DNA of 64,000 nt from Bradyrhizobium sp. CCGUVB1N3 (GTDB lineage Bacteria; Pseudomonadota; Alphaproteobacteria; Rhizobiales; Xanthobacteraceae), in NCBI RefSeq assembly GCF_024199925.1, contig NZ_JANADR010000001.1, positions 7,009,501 through 7,073,500 of the forward strand, written 5' to 3'. Of this stretch, positions 34,725 through 42,847 are shown in pieces (position 1 is the first letter of the stretch; every line of letters starts with the position of its first letter). Both the position numbers and the translations under genes were made by a program. The notes under the pieces are model-generated. The model searched no databases. It had not been told where the DNA came from and worked only from the letters and a program-made list of their open reading frames with translations.

Positions 34725-35969
34725 ATGGCGATCGATTTCACGCTATCACCGGCGCAGCGCGAGCTGCAGCTTCAGTCCCGCAAATTCGCGAAAGATGTGC
34801 TGGCCGAAGCGCGCAAGGCCGAACGGCTGGTAACGCCCGAGGAACGCTTCCTTGCGACCCGGCCGACCTATGAAGCCATGGTCGCCGCCGGCTATTTGCG
34901 CCAATGCATCCCGCAGCCCGCTGGCGGCGACAATGCCGGCCTCGTCGATATGGCGATCATGGCGGAGGAATTTTACGCGGTGAACCCGAGCGTGACGCTG
35001 ACCATGCTCGGCACGGTACTCGGTCTGCTGCCGCTGCTGCTCGGCGGCACGCCGGAGCAATGCGGCCGGCTGCTTGCGCCGTTCCTCAAAACGAGCGGCG
35101 CGCCACTTGCGGGTTTCTGCTCGTCCGAGCCCGGCGGCAGCGCCAATGCGGCCTCGCCCCCGCCAGGTGAGGGCGTGCGCACCACCGCAAGACTCGTCGG
35201 CGACAATTGGGTGATCAATGGCCGCAAGAAATGGGTGTCCTCGGCCACCGGCTGGAATCGCACGGGTGCCGACGTGCTCTGCGTGGTGTGCCGGACGAGT
35301 GCGAACGCGCCGCCGGAGCAGGGCGTGTCGATCATCGCGGTCGAGGGACCGTCGAGCGGCATCGTGTTCGAGCGCGCCATCGACGCGATCGGCCATCGCG
35401 CGCATCTCGTGCCGCAGTTCGGCCTGCGCGAGGTCACCGCGCCGCGCGAGAATCTTCTGGGCCAGGAAGGCGCAGGCCTGATGCTGGCGTCCGCTGCCTT
35501 CACCGGCACCGCGGCGCTGGTCTGCATCTTCGGCGTTGCGCTCATGCGCGCCGCCTTCGATTACGCGCTGCATTTCGCCCGCACCGAGAAGCGCGGCGGC
35601 GTGCATGCGGTCATCGAGCATCAGGCGGTCGGCTATGCGCTGGCCGATGCCAAGACTACGATCGAAGCCGCGCGCTATTTGAGCTGGCGCGCCTGCCACG
35701 CGCTGGATACGCAATCGCCCGGCGCCGATGAGCTCGCGATCCAGGCCAAGATTTTCGGCTCGGAGGCTGCCGTCCGCGTCATCACCGACCTGATGCGCGT
35801 CGTCGGCATCGACAGCTACGACAATGAGGCGCCCTTCGGCCGCCTGTTGCAGGACGCGCTCGCGCTGCCGATCTTCGACGGCGGTAACATGGGCATCCGC
35901 CGCCGCCAGCTCCACGCGATGCTGATGCGCAATGACTACGATCCGCTGACCGCGTGCGGCGGGGTGTGA
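34725..35969 (+). CDS. Acyl-CoA dehydrogenase family flavoprotein
   Basis: A 414-residue FAD enzyme of the acyl-CoA dehydrogenase superfamily with N-terminal helices, the middle flavin-binding strands (FCSSEPGGSAN; WVINGRKKWVSSAT) and a C-terminal helical bundle. The C-terminal motif that normally reads YEGT-N-Q-I reads FDGGNMGIRR, so the usual catalytic Glu is Asp. Activity might be altered, or the protein may act on unusual thioesters or as a flavin monooxygenase. GAGGGAG precedes the ATG. The AraC regulator immediately upstream suggests inducible expression. Confidence 0.9.
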   Translation: MAIDFTLSPAQRELQLQSRKFAKDVLAEARKAERLVTPEERFLATRPTYEAMVAAGYLRQCIPQPAGGDNAGLVDMAIMAEEFYAVNPSVTLTMLGTVLGLLPLLLGGTPEQCGRLLAPFLKTSGAPLAGFCSSEPGGSANAASPPPGEGVRTTARLVGDNWVINGRKKWVSSATGWNRTGADVLCVVCRTSANAPPEQGVSIIAVEGPSSGIVFERAIDAIGHRAHLVPQFGLREVTAPRENLLGQEGAGLMLASAAFTGTAALVCIFGVALMRAAFDYALHFARTEKRGGVHAVIEHQAVGYALADAKTTIEAARYLSWRACHALDTQSPGADELAIQAKIFGSEAAVRVITDLMRVVGIDSYDNEAPFGRLLQDALALPIFDGGNMGIRRRQLHAMLMRNDYDPLTACGGV

Positions 35970-35981
35970 CAGGTCGGCTGG

Positions 35982-36164
35982 TCAGCCCCGCGACCACGGC
36001 AGCATGCGCTTAAGGGTGCGGTCGCGCAGCACGTAGTGGTGAAGAAGCGCGGCGGCGGCATGCAGGCCGACCAGGATCAGGAGCGCGTTGGCGAGCGCCT
36101 CGTGCACCTCCCTGAGGTCACGGGCGAAGGCCCGGTCGGCCGTCCGGAGCAGCCATTGATGCAG
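35982..36164 (-). pseudogene. Cytochrome b561 C-terminal remnant
   Basis: On the minus strand about 60 codons match the end of a cytochrome b561: LHQWLLRTADRAFARDLREV, then HEALANALLILVGLHAAAAL and LHHYVLRDRTLKRMLPW before a stop. The heme-ligand histidines of the last helix are present, but upstream codons lose all similarity and no start or earlier helices exist. It is a decayed fragment between the dehydrogenase and hydrolase genes. The sequence beyond it (36170-36291) holds no recognisable gene. Confidence 0.8.
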
Positions 36165-36291
36165 GTCAATTTCGCGAGGGTGTCGCGTTCATCATTGCGG
36201 GCGAAGCGCAATGGCGATGGCACTGTTCGGCGCCGCCTGCCAAGATGCGTCAGATCGCCAAAAACAGTTTCAACAACCAGATCGGTGGATC

Positions 36292-37131
36292 ATGAATGAT
36301 CAGCCTTTTCCAGGACCCGGCCTACGTCCGCTGCGCCTGCAGATCGGCGCCCAGAACATCGCAGGCTTTGAGAGCGCAGGCACCGGCCGCCCGATCCTCC
36401 TGATCCACGGTAACTCGTCTTCGTCCCGGATCTGGCAGAAGCAATTGCAGGGGCCGCTGGGTGCAAAATTCCGCGTGATCGCGATCGACCTGCCGGGCCA
36501 CGGCGCGTCGTCGCCGCCGCCCGATCCGGAAGCCGACTATTCAGGCCCGGGCTATGCGGCCGTCATCGCCGCGATCGCCCGTGAGCTCGATCTGAAAAAC
36601 GCCGTGGTGGTCGGTTGGAGCCTCGGCGGCCATGCCGTGCTCAATGCGGCGGCTGCGCTGCCGATGGCCGCCGGCCTGATGATCTTCGGCACGCCGCCGG
36701 TCGGCAAGATGCCGGACGGCTTTTCCGGCTTCAAGAGCCTGTCGGCCACGGTGTTCACGCCGAAGCCGGGCGAGGCCGAGATCGAGGAATGGACGAAATC
36801 GGCCTTCGCGCCCGGCTATGCGCCGATTCCCGATTTCGTCGTCGCGGACTTCCGCAACACGGACGGCAACGCCCGGGGCTATCTCGGCGCCCACGTCCAG
36901 GCCGGCCACATCTCCGACGAGGCCGAGATCGTCCGCAATCTCAAAATTCCGCTTGCGATCGTCCACGGCCGTGACGAGCAGATCGTCGATCTCGGCTATC
37001 TCCAGCGACTGGCGGCGCCGACGCTGTGGCGCGGCGAGGTGCAGGTGATCGACGGCGCCGGCCATGCGCCGCAATGGGAGAAGGCGGAAGCGTTCAACAA
37101 GGTGCTCGACGAATTCGCATCGAGCGTTTGA
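36292..37131 (+). CDS. Alpha/beta hydrolase
   Basis: A 279-residue alpha/beta-hydrolase-fold enzyme. The oxyanion motif is LLIHGNSSSSRIW, the nucleophile elbow GWSLGGH gives the serine, the acid lies in HGRDEQIVDL and the histidine in DGAGHAPQWE. The catalytic triad is complete. The substrate (ester, lactone or amide) is not predictable. I start at the ATG at 36292; an upstream start at 36211 would add residues out of a remnant region. It converges on the regulator gene at 37138, with 6 bp between stops. Confidence 0.9.
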   Translation: MNDQPFPGPGLRPLRLQIGAQNIAGFESAGTGRPILLIHGNSSSSRIWQKQLQGPLGAKFRVIAIDLPGHGASSPPPDPEADYSGPGYAAVIAAIARELDLKNAVVVGWSLGGHAVLNAAAALPMAAGLMIFGTPPVGKMPDGFSGFKSLSATVFTPKPGEAEIEEWTKSAFAPGYAPIPDFVVADFRNTDGNARGYLGAHVQAGHISDEAEIVRNLKIPLAIVHGRDEQIVDLGYLQRLAAPTLWRGEVQVIDGAGHAPQWEKAEAFNKVLDEFASSV

Positions 37132-37137
37132 TCTTCC

Positions 37138-38679
37138 TCAGCTCAACCCCGCCCTTCGAAATCCCTCCAGATAGTGCTCGCGATCCGCTTCGCTCCGCCA
37201 GGGCAGTTGCGTCGTGATCCAGGCGAGTGAGATGTTGGGTTGGGTGCGGCGCAGCTCCCGCAAGGCTGATGCGGCGAGCTCCTGATCGCCGGCCATTCCG
37301 GCCGAGACCGCGAGCACGCGATAGGCGCCGGTGAGATCGCCGCGGTGGCGGATCGCCTCTCGGGCCAGTGCGATCGCCTCGTCATAGCGGCGCTCGGTGA
37401 AGCGGGCATAGCCGGCGATCCCGTAGTAGATCGCGAGCGACGGATCGCGCGGACTGAGGCGGATGGCCTTTTGCGCCGCCTCGAACGAGCAGCTCGAACG
37501 GCCGGCATAGGACAGCGCCAGCGCGTAATAGCCCTGCGCCAGCGAGAAATTCGGGTTGAGCCTGAGCGCCTGCTCGAACTCCGACAGCGCGTCGTCGAGC
37601 CGCCGCGTCGAGAAGTAGACGCTGCCGAGCGCGGTATGCGCCCAGGCATCCTCATGGTCGCACTTGACCGCCGCGAGCGCGGCGGCCTCCGCGACCGGTG
37701 CCGCGGTCGCAAGCTCCGCCCAGCCGAGATGCACGCCGAACATGTGGCTTGCCGCCAGCATCGACTGGGCCTGGCCGTAGTCGGGATCGATCGCGATGGC
37801 CTGCGCGAGCAGCGCCTGCGCCATCAGATGATCCTGCCGCGTCACGCGCCAGTAGTGCGACAGCCCTCGCATCACGAGATCCCAGGCGTCCAGGCTCGCC
37901 GGCTGCTTGCGCCGGGCGTGAAAATTCTCCGCCGCGTAGATCTGCGGCTCGACCGCCGCGACGATCGCGTTGGTGATCTCGTCCTGAACGGCGAAGACGT
38001 CGCCGAGCTCGCGATCGTAATGCTCGGCCCAGATGTGGCTGCCGGTGACGGCATCGTTGAGCTGTGCAGTGATCCGCACGCGGCCGCCGGCTTTGCGCAC
38101 GCTGCCTTCGACGACATAGCCGACGCCGAGTTCCTCGGCGATCTGCCTGATATGGACGGCGCGTCCCTTGTAGGTGAAGGACGAGTTGCGGGCGATCACC
38201 AGGAACCAGCGCACCTTCGACAGCGCGGTGAGGATGTCCTCGGCGATCCCGTCGCAGAAATACTCCTGCTCGGGATCGTCGCTCATGTTCTCGAACGCCA
38301 GCACCGCGATCACCGGGCGCTCGGGCGCGCTCCGTGGCGCCCTCGTCTCGGCTGCAGGCGGCGCCGGCGTCTCGTCCAGGACGTCGCCGACGAAGCGAAA
38401 ACCCTTGCGCGGGATGGTCTTGATCAGCCGCTGCGCCGCGCCGTCATCGCCGAGCGCCTTTCGCGCCGCGTTGATGCGGCTATTCAGCGCAGAGTCCGAG
38501 ACGATGCGGTTGTCCCAGACCTGGCTGATCAGGTCGTCCTTGGTGACGACGCGGCCCCGCTGCGTCACGAGGTGCACGAGCAGATCGAAGACCTGCGGCT
38601 GCAATGGAACCGGAGCGCCGTCACGCGTCAGCTCGCGCAGGTCGCTGTCCAGCACATGATTTTCAAAGCGAAATCGCAC
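37138..38679 (-). CDS. Winged-helix/TolB-like/TPR regulator (copy 1)
   Basis: About 513 residues. An OmpR/CadC-type winged helix occupies residues 1-100 (VFDLLVHLVTQRGRVVTKDD, SRINAARKALGD, IKTIPRKGFRFVGDV). A TolB/FlgO-like domain follows (VIAVLAFENMSDDPEQEYFC, DGIAEDILTALSKV), then TPR helices to the end. No membrane helix is seen, unlike CadC. I choose the GTG at 38679 because it aligns exactly with the start of the paralog at 41885; a TTG at 38694 is open. Two direct repeats lie 10-47 bp upstream. It diverges from mddA, so it may control that gene and itself. Confidence 0.9.
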   Translation of the reverse strand: MRFRFENHVLDSDLRELTRDGAPVPLQPQVFDLLVHLVTQRGRVVTKDDLISQVWDNRIVSDSALNSRINAARKALGDDGAAQRLIKTIPRKGFRFVGDVLDETPAPPAAETRAPRSAPERPVIAVLAFENMSDDPEQEYFCDGIAEDILTALSKVRWFLVIARNSSFTYKGRAVHIRQIAEELGVGYVVEGSVRKAGGRVRITAQLNDAVTGSHIWAEHYDRELGDVFAVQDEITNAIVAAVEPQIYAAENFHARRKQPASLDAWDLVMRGLSHYWRVTRQDHLMAQALLAQAIAIDPDYGQAQSMLAASHMFGVHLGWAELATAAPVAEAAALAAVKCDHEDAWAHTALGSVYFSTRRLDDALSEFEQALRLNPNFSLAQGYYALALSYAGRSSCSFEAAQKAIRLSPRDPSLAIYYGIAGYARFTERRYDEAIALAREAIRHRGDLTGAYRVLAVSAGMAGDQELAASALRELRRTQPNISLAWITTQLPWRSEADREHYLEGFRRAGLS

Positions 38680-38688
38680 GTCTGTTGG

Positions 38689-38726
38689 TCTCAAGCAAAA
38701 ATCAGCGTCGTCTCAGGCGAAAATCA
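38689..38726. promoter_or_regulatory. Tandem direct repeats between regulator and mddA
   Basis: GTCTCAAGCAAAAATCA (38689-38705) and GTCTCAGGCGAAAATCA (38710-38726) match at 15 of 17 bases and start 21 bp apart, two helical turns. Winged-helix regulators of the OmpR type commonly bind such tandem repeats. A related copy sits before the paralogous regulator at 41899. Confidence 0.5.
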
Positions 38727-38743
38727 ATCGTCCGCAAAAGTTC

Positions 38744-38758
38744 TGGCACGTCCAATGC
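38744..38758 (+). promoter_or_regulatory. Sigma-54-like promoter before mddA
   Basis: TGGCACGTCCAATGC matches the -24/-12 pattern TGGCACG-N4-TTGC except at one base, with GG and GC exactly ten bases apart. The start point would be near 38770, some 40 nt before the ATG at 38812. No sigma-54 activator gene is in the window, so this is a candidate only. Confidence 0.35.
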
Positions 38759-38811
38759 GGCACGGTGCAGCGACCAAAGAAGTGCCGACTCCCGGCACAA
38801 CGGAGCTACAT

Positions 38812-39597
38812 ATGAGCCAAGTTCATTCCGACGTGCATATCAGCCCGGATGTCGCGGGCTCCAAAGTCTTCAGGTTCATCGCCTTTCTGTACGGAGTTGC
38901 GGCCTATCTCGTATTTCTCGTGACCATCCTCTATGCCATCGGCTTCGTCATGGGCCTGGTGGTGCCGAAAAGCATCGACACCGGAACCGACTCGTCCGCG
39001 ATCGAGGCCGTCACCATCAATCTGCTCCTGATGGCGCTGTTTGCCGTTCAACACAGCGTGATGGCACGGCAGCAGTTCAAGGCGTGGTGGACGCAGTTTG
39101 TGCCAAAGCATGTGGAGCGCAGCACCTATGTGTTGCTGGCGAGCCTGTCGCTGCTGCTGCTGTTCTGGCAGTGGCGGCCGCTGCCGGCGATCATATGGGA
39201 CGTCCAGGACCCGGATGTTGCCGCGACCATCGTCACGCTATCCTTTGCCGGCTGGGTGCTGGTCTTCACCTCGACCTTCCTGATCAATCATTTCGAGCTG
39301 TTCGGCCTGCAGCAGGTCACCCAGCGACTGGTCGACAAGCAGGCCTCGCCGCCGCGGTTCAGGACGCCACTGTTCTACAAATTCGTCCGCCATCCGCTCT
39401 ATCTCGGCTTCATCATCGCAATCTGGGCCGCGCCGACGATGACCGTGGGGCATCTGCTGTTTGCATCCGTGATCACGCTCTACATCCTGCTCGGCATCAT
39501 GCTCGAGGAGCGCGACCTCGTCGCGCTGTTTGGCGACGAGTACCGGCAATACAAACAGCGCGTATCGATGCTTATTCCCTGGCGCCGGTCGGCGTGA
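38812..39597 (+). CDS. mddA: Methanethiol S-methyltransferase (MddA-type)
   Basis: MddA methylates methanethiol with S-adenosylmethionine, releasing dimethyl sulfide; it was first described in Pseudomonas deceptionensis and is known from Bradyrhizobium. The 261-residue membrane protein has about six helices. It carries the family stretches FLYGVAAYLVFLVTILYAIG, VQHSVMARQQFKAWWTQFVP, ERSTYVLLASLSLLLLFWQW, VRHPLYLGFIIAIWAAPTMT and EERDLVALFGDEYRQY, the last two forming the NnrU/ICMT-like cofactor site. I use the ATG at 38812; the longer open frame runs back into the divergent regulator. An aromatic or other thiol substrate is also possible. Confidence 0.88.
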   Translation: MSQVHSDVHISPDVAGSKVFRFIAFLYGVAAYLVFLVTILYAIGFVMGLVVPKSIDTGTDSSAIEAVTINLLLMALFAVQHSVMARQQFKAWWTQFVPKHVERSTYVLLASLSLLLLFWQWRPLPAIIWDVQDPDVAATIVTLSFAGWVLVFTSTFLINHFELFGLQQVTQRLVDKQASPPRFRTPLFYKFVRHPLYLGFIIAIWAAPTMTVGHLLFASVITLYILLGIMLEERDLVALFGDEYRQYKQRVSMLIPWRRSA

Positions 39598-39601
39598 TCA
39601 G

Positions 39602-39779
39602 CTCTTCGCCTCTCCCCGCCTGCGGGGAGAGGCCGGAATTCGAGCGAAGCGCGAATTCCGGGTGAGGGGGAGCTTCCGCGAGTCCGGCTGTCAACGTGAA
39701 TGCGGAAGCAGCCCCTCACCCCAACCCTCTCAGCGCGAGCGAAGCTCGTCGCGGCCCCGTAAGAACGGGGAGAGGGAGA
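39602..39779. repeat. Paired intergenic repeat
   Basis: Left half: CTCTCCCCGCCTGCGGGGAG followed by an AATTCGAGCGAAGCGCGAATT-like hairpin and GGGTGAGGGG. Right half: CCCCTCACCCCAACCCTCTC and the CCCCGT/ACGGGG hairpin. It is the same family as the element at 19818 in opposite order. Confidence 0.7.
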
Positions 39780-39811
39780 CGAGGCATTCATCATCCAAGG
39801 AGAACACCGAA

Positions 39812-40234
39812 ATGAAACACGTCGGAAACTGCTTCTGCGGCGCAGTCGCGATCGAAGTGACGGGCGCGCCGGAGGCGATGGGTTATTGCCATTGCCGCTC
39901 CTGCCGCTCGTGGTCGGGCGGACCGGTCACTGCGTTCAGTCTGTGGAAGCCGGAGGCTGTGCGCATCACTGAAGGCGCCGATCACATCGCGACCTACGCC
40001 AAGACGCCGCTCAGCCAGCGCAAATATTGCCGCAAGTGCGGCGGCCATCTCATGACCAGCCATCCGCCGCTCGGCTTGATCGACGTCTTCACCGCCGCCA
40101 TCCCGACGCTGGCGTTCGTGCCCGCCGTCCACGTCAACTACGCCGACACCGTGCTGCCGATGCACGACGGCCTGCCCAAGCTGAAGGATTTTCCGGCAGA
40201 GTTCGGCGGCAGCGGCGAGATGATGAAGGAGTAG
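39812..40234 (+). CDS. GFA family zinc protein
   Basis: A 140-residue member of the GFA family (named for glutathione-dependent formaldehyde-activating enzyme). The zinc-binding cysteines are complete: GNCFCGAVAIEV, GYCHCRSCRSWSG and KYCRKCGGHL. Most family members lack proven activity on S-hydroxymethylglutathione, so the role is open. AAGGAGA lies 9 bp before the ATG. It follows mddA by 215 bp on the same strand, with a repeat between. A C1/thiol link with the methyltransferase is possible but unproven. Confidence 0.92.
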   Translation: MKHVGNCFCGAVAIEVTGAPEAMGYCHCRSCRSWSGGPVTAFSLWKPEAVRITEGADHIATYAKTPLSQRKYCRKCGGHLMTSHPPLGLIDVFTAAIPTLAFVPAVHVNYADTVLPMHDGLPKLKDFPAEFGGSGEMMKE

Positions 40235-40322
40235 GCGAGACGGCACGGAAGTAGCCAAGCAGCGCGCTGCGTTCCCTGCTCCCCTTGTGGGAGAGGGGGC
40301 GCGGTCAATGCGGCCCCGACTT

Positions 40323-41885
40323 CTACTGCAATCCCGCCCGCCGCAAGCCCTCGAGATAATGCTCGCGATCCTCGGCGCGCTGCATCGGCAGCTCGCTGGT
40401 GATCCAGGCGAGCGAGACGTTGGGCTGGGCGCGACGCAGGCCCTCGAGTGCGGAGGCCGCCAGCTCGCGATTGCCGAGCATGCCGGCGGCGGCCGTCAGC
40501 GCGCGATGCGCGCCGACGAAATCGCTGCGCTGCCTGAGCGACTCGCGCGCGAACTGGATCGCTTCCTCGTAGCGATGGCCGATGAACTGCGCATAGGCAG
40601 CGACCCCGCAGTAGATCGCCGAGAAGGGATCGCGCGGGCTCAGCCGCAGCGCGCGGCGCGCGGCCGCATCGCCGTCTTGCCAGCGGCCCGCATAGCACAG
40701 CGTCACGCCGTAGAAGGCATGCGTCATCGCGAAATTGGGATTGAGCCGCAGCGCCAGCTCGAATGCGGCAATGGCGTCGTCGAAGCGTCGCCGGAACAGA
40801 TAGGTGTAGCCGAGCCCGTGATGGGCCCAGGCGTCGTCGCGGTCGGCCTCGACCGCGGCGAATGCTGCGCGCTCCGCGACCGGCAGCGTGGCCGCCATGG
40901 CGGCCCAGCCCATATGGGCGCCGAACATGTGGCTGGTCGCAAGCAGGCCGAGCGCCTTGCCGTAGGCCGGATCGATCGCGATCGCCTTCTCGAGCAGCTG
41001 CTGGGCTACGACATTGTCGCCCCGCGTGATGCGCCAGTAATGCGACAGCGCGCGCATGACGAGATCCCAGGCATCCAGACTTCCCGGCGGTTTCTGCTGG
41101 GCGCGAAAGCTTTCGGCGGCGTAGAGCTGCGGCTCGATCGCGGCGACGATGGCGTCAGTGATCTCGTCCTGCACGGCGAAGACGTCGGCGATGCTGCGGT
41201 CGTAGCGCTCGGCCCACAGATGGCTGCCGGTTGTGGCGTCGTTGAGCTGCGCGGAGATGCGTACCCGATCGCCGCTCCGCCTGACGCTGCCCTCGACGAC
41301 GTAGCGCACGCCGAGCTCGCGGGCGATCTCGCCGATGTGCACCGCGCGGCCCTTGTAGACGAAGGAGGAGTTGCGCGCGATGACGAAGAACCAGCGCAGC
41401 TTCGACAGCGCAGTGATGATGTCCTCGCTGATCCCGTCGGAAAAGTAATCCTGCTCGCGGTCGCCGCTCATATTGGTGAAGGGCAGCACGGCGATTGCAG
41501 GGCGATCGGGCAGCGGCAGCGCGGCCGGGGCTTCCCTGGCCTGGCCGGCCGGTTCGGCCGGGCTGGCCTGGCCTTTCCGCATCTCGACGTCGCCGACGAA
41601 GCGAAAGCCCTTGCGCGCGACGGTGCGGATCAGCGCCTGGCTCGCGCCCGAATCGCCGATCGCCCTGCGCGCGGCATTGATCCGGCTGGTCAGGGTCGAT
41701 TCCGAGACCGAGCGCCCAAGCCAGATCTTGTCGATCAACTCGTCTTTCGTCACCACGCGGTCGCGATTCCGCATCAGGTGAACGACGAGATCGAACACCT
41801 GCGGCTCGACTGCGACGGGAACCTGATCGCGGCTCAGCTCCCGCCTGTCGGTGTCAAGTAGATGATCGCTAAACAGAAACTGCAC
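40323..41885 (-). CDS. Winged-helix/TolB-like/TPR regulator (copy 2)
   Basis: A 520-residue paralog of the regulator at 37138, with the same order: winged helix (VFDLVVHLMRNRDRVVTKDE), TolB-like domain (AIAVLPFTNMSGDREQDYFS) and TPR region ending HYLEGLRRAGLQ. The start is a GTG at 41885. The copies align over their full length with many substitutions, so the duplication is not recent. A related direct-repeat motif lies 14 bp upstream. It is convergent with the GFA gene. The inducing signal is unknown, and no membrane helix is apparent. Confidence 0.9.
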   Translation of the reverse strand: MQFLFSDHLLDTDRRELSRDQVPVAVEPQVFDLVVHLMRNRDRVVTKDELIDKIWLGRSVSESTLTSRINAARRAIGDSGASQALIRTVARKGFRFVGDVEMRKGQASPAEPAGQAREAPAALPLPDRPAIAVLPFTNMSGDREQDYFSDGISEDIITALSKLRWFFVIARNSSFVYKGRAVHIGEIARELGVRYVVEGSVRRSGDRVRISAQLNDATTGSHLWAERYDRSIADVFAVQDEITDAIVAAIEPQLYAAESFRAQQKPPGSLDAWDLVMRALSHYWRITRGDNVVAQQLLEKAIAIDPAYGKALGLLATSHMFGAHMGWAAMAATLPVAERAAFAAVEADRDDAWAHHGLGYTYLFRRRFDDAIAAFELALRLNPNFAMTHAFYGVTLCYAGRWQDGDAAARRALRLSPRDPFSAIYCGVAAYAQFIGHRYEEAIQFARESLRQRSDFVGAHRALTAAAGMLGNRELAASALEGLRRAQPNVSLAWITSELPMQRAEDREHYLEGLRRAGLQ

Positions 41886-41898
41886 TGCGACGACTCTG

Positions 41899-41915
41899 GC
41901 CTCACGACAAAATCA
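41899..41915. promoter_or_regulatory. Direct-repeat motif before regulator copy 2
   Basis: GCCTCACGACAAAATCA matches the repeat before copy 1 at 13 of 17 bases, in the same orientation and at a similar distance from the GTG start. A weaker second copy ends in AATATCA at 41937, about 22 bp on. This fits autoregulation by the paired regulators. Confidence 0.4.
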
Positions 41916-42087
41916 GGCATCTGAAACGGCAATATCAATTGGGTATGGATTCTATGAGTCCATCGAAGCGCACTCCTGGTTCATCGCAATCACGACGGTT
42001 GCTCTGAACTGGAGAGATGCCAGCTATGTCGCCGATGGGCGGCGCGGACGATGGAACCGGGGGAGGGGGTGTTCAGGATCTGCGCAG

Positions 42088-42120
42088 GGTGGGCAAAGGC
42101 GCAATTGCCGCGCCCACCCG
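42088..42120. repeat. Half copy of the GTGGGCA repeat
   Basis: GGGTGGGCAAAGGCGCAATT and the facing GCGCCCACCC form one hairpin of the element seen complete at 10411. It lies just after the BA14K gene and may end its transcript. Confidence 0.6.
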
Positions 42121-42139
42121 GGCGGTTACGGCGAGGTGG

Positions 42140-42529
42140 TCACGGACACGGATGACGGCGGCCGTCATTGCCGAGAAAGGTGCCGCTGTTCGGATCAAAG
42201 GACCGGTAGCGCTGCACGCAATAGGCGACCGCATCGTCGGCAGGTGGTGCTGCATAATAGGCGGGCGGCGGAGGCGGATAGCCTGGACCATAGTAATAAG
42301 GTGCAGCGAGTGCACCGCCGATCAACGCGCCGGCGGCGAGGCCGCCGACGAATGCGCCGCCACCCCAGCCGCGATGTCCGTACCAGCGGACCTGCTCGAC
42401 ATTTGCGGATTGCGATGGTGCGACCGCCAAAGGATGGCCGATCGGCGCGGCGGACGCCGGCGACATCGCGCCGGCCGCGAGGCTTGCAAGCAGCACGGCT
42501 CCAGCAACAGAACGAAACGACTTCAACAT
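42140..42529 (-). CDS. BA14K family envelope protein
   Basis: A 129-residue exported protein of the BA14K family, first known as an immunoreactive Brucella antigen with lectin-like behaviour. A signal peptide (LKSFRSVAGAVLLASLAAGA) precedes a glycine-rich hydrophobic stretch (AFVGGLAAGALIGGAL), a Pro/Tyr-rich linker and the family tail AYCVQRYRSFDPNSGTFLGN with GRRHPCP. AGGAGACC lies before the ATG at 42529. The role in rhizobia is not established. Confidence 0.9.
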   Translation of the reverse strand: MLKSFRSVAGAVLLASLAAGAMSPASAAPIGHPLAVAPSQSANVEQVRWYGHRGWGGGAFVGGLAAGALIGGALAAPYYYGPGYPPPPPAYYAAPPADDAVAYCVQRYRSFDPNSGTFLGNDGRRHPCP

Positions 42530-42847
42530 CAAGGTCTCCTCGTCATGCGAAGGCGATCGACGCCTCACGCTAGAGGTAAAGCAACCTGCCGGTGCCGATG
42601 GATTAAAGTTTCGACAGGATGACGGCTCGTAGCGACTGCGCTGAAGCAGCCGCGCCACGATCGCGGCGCCTATCTCACCGAAATATGCCCCTGGCGTTGC
42701 TCAATCGGGCCGCCGGCGCGGCAACGTGTTGAAAACCAAGATGCGTGAAACTGCGTATCTCGGCTCACGGGGCGCAATTGGCTCGCGCACTTGCGCCGTG
42801 CGATGCTAGACTTAGATGGAACAGAGCCCGTCAGCAGAGGATCCGGC
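42530..42847. other. Intergenic region without a recognised gene
   Basis: A 318-bp gap between the divergent BA14K and aminopeptidase genes. It presumably holds both promoters. I see no clear promoter pair, palindrome or repeat in it. Confidence 0.5.

Noticed and set aside
37345..38811. Upstream in-frame extension of the methyltransferase gene
   Set aside because: The extension is antisense to the regulator gene. Homology of MddA begins only after 38812.
42017..42622. Plus-strand frame of 201 codons opposite the BA14K gene
   Set aside because: It begins before a repeat element, runs through it and then antisense to a recognisable gene.
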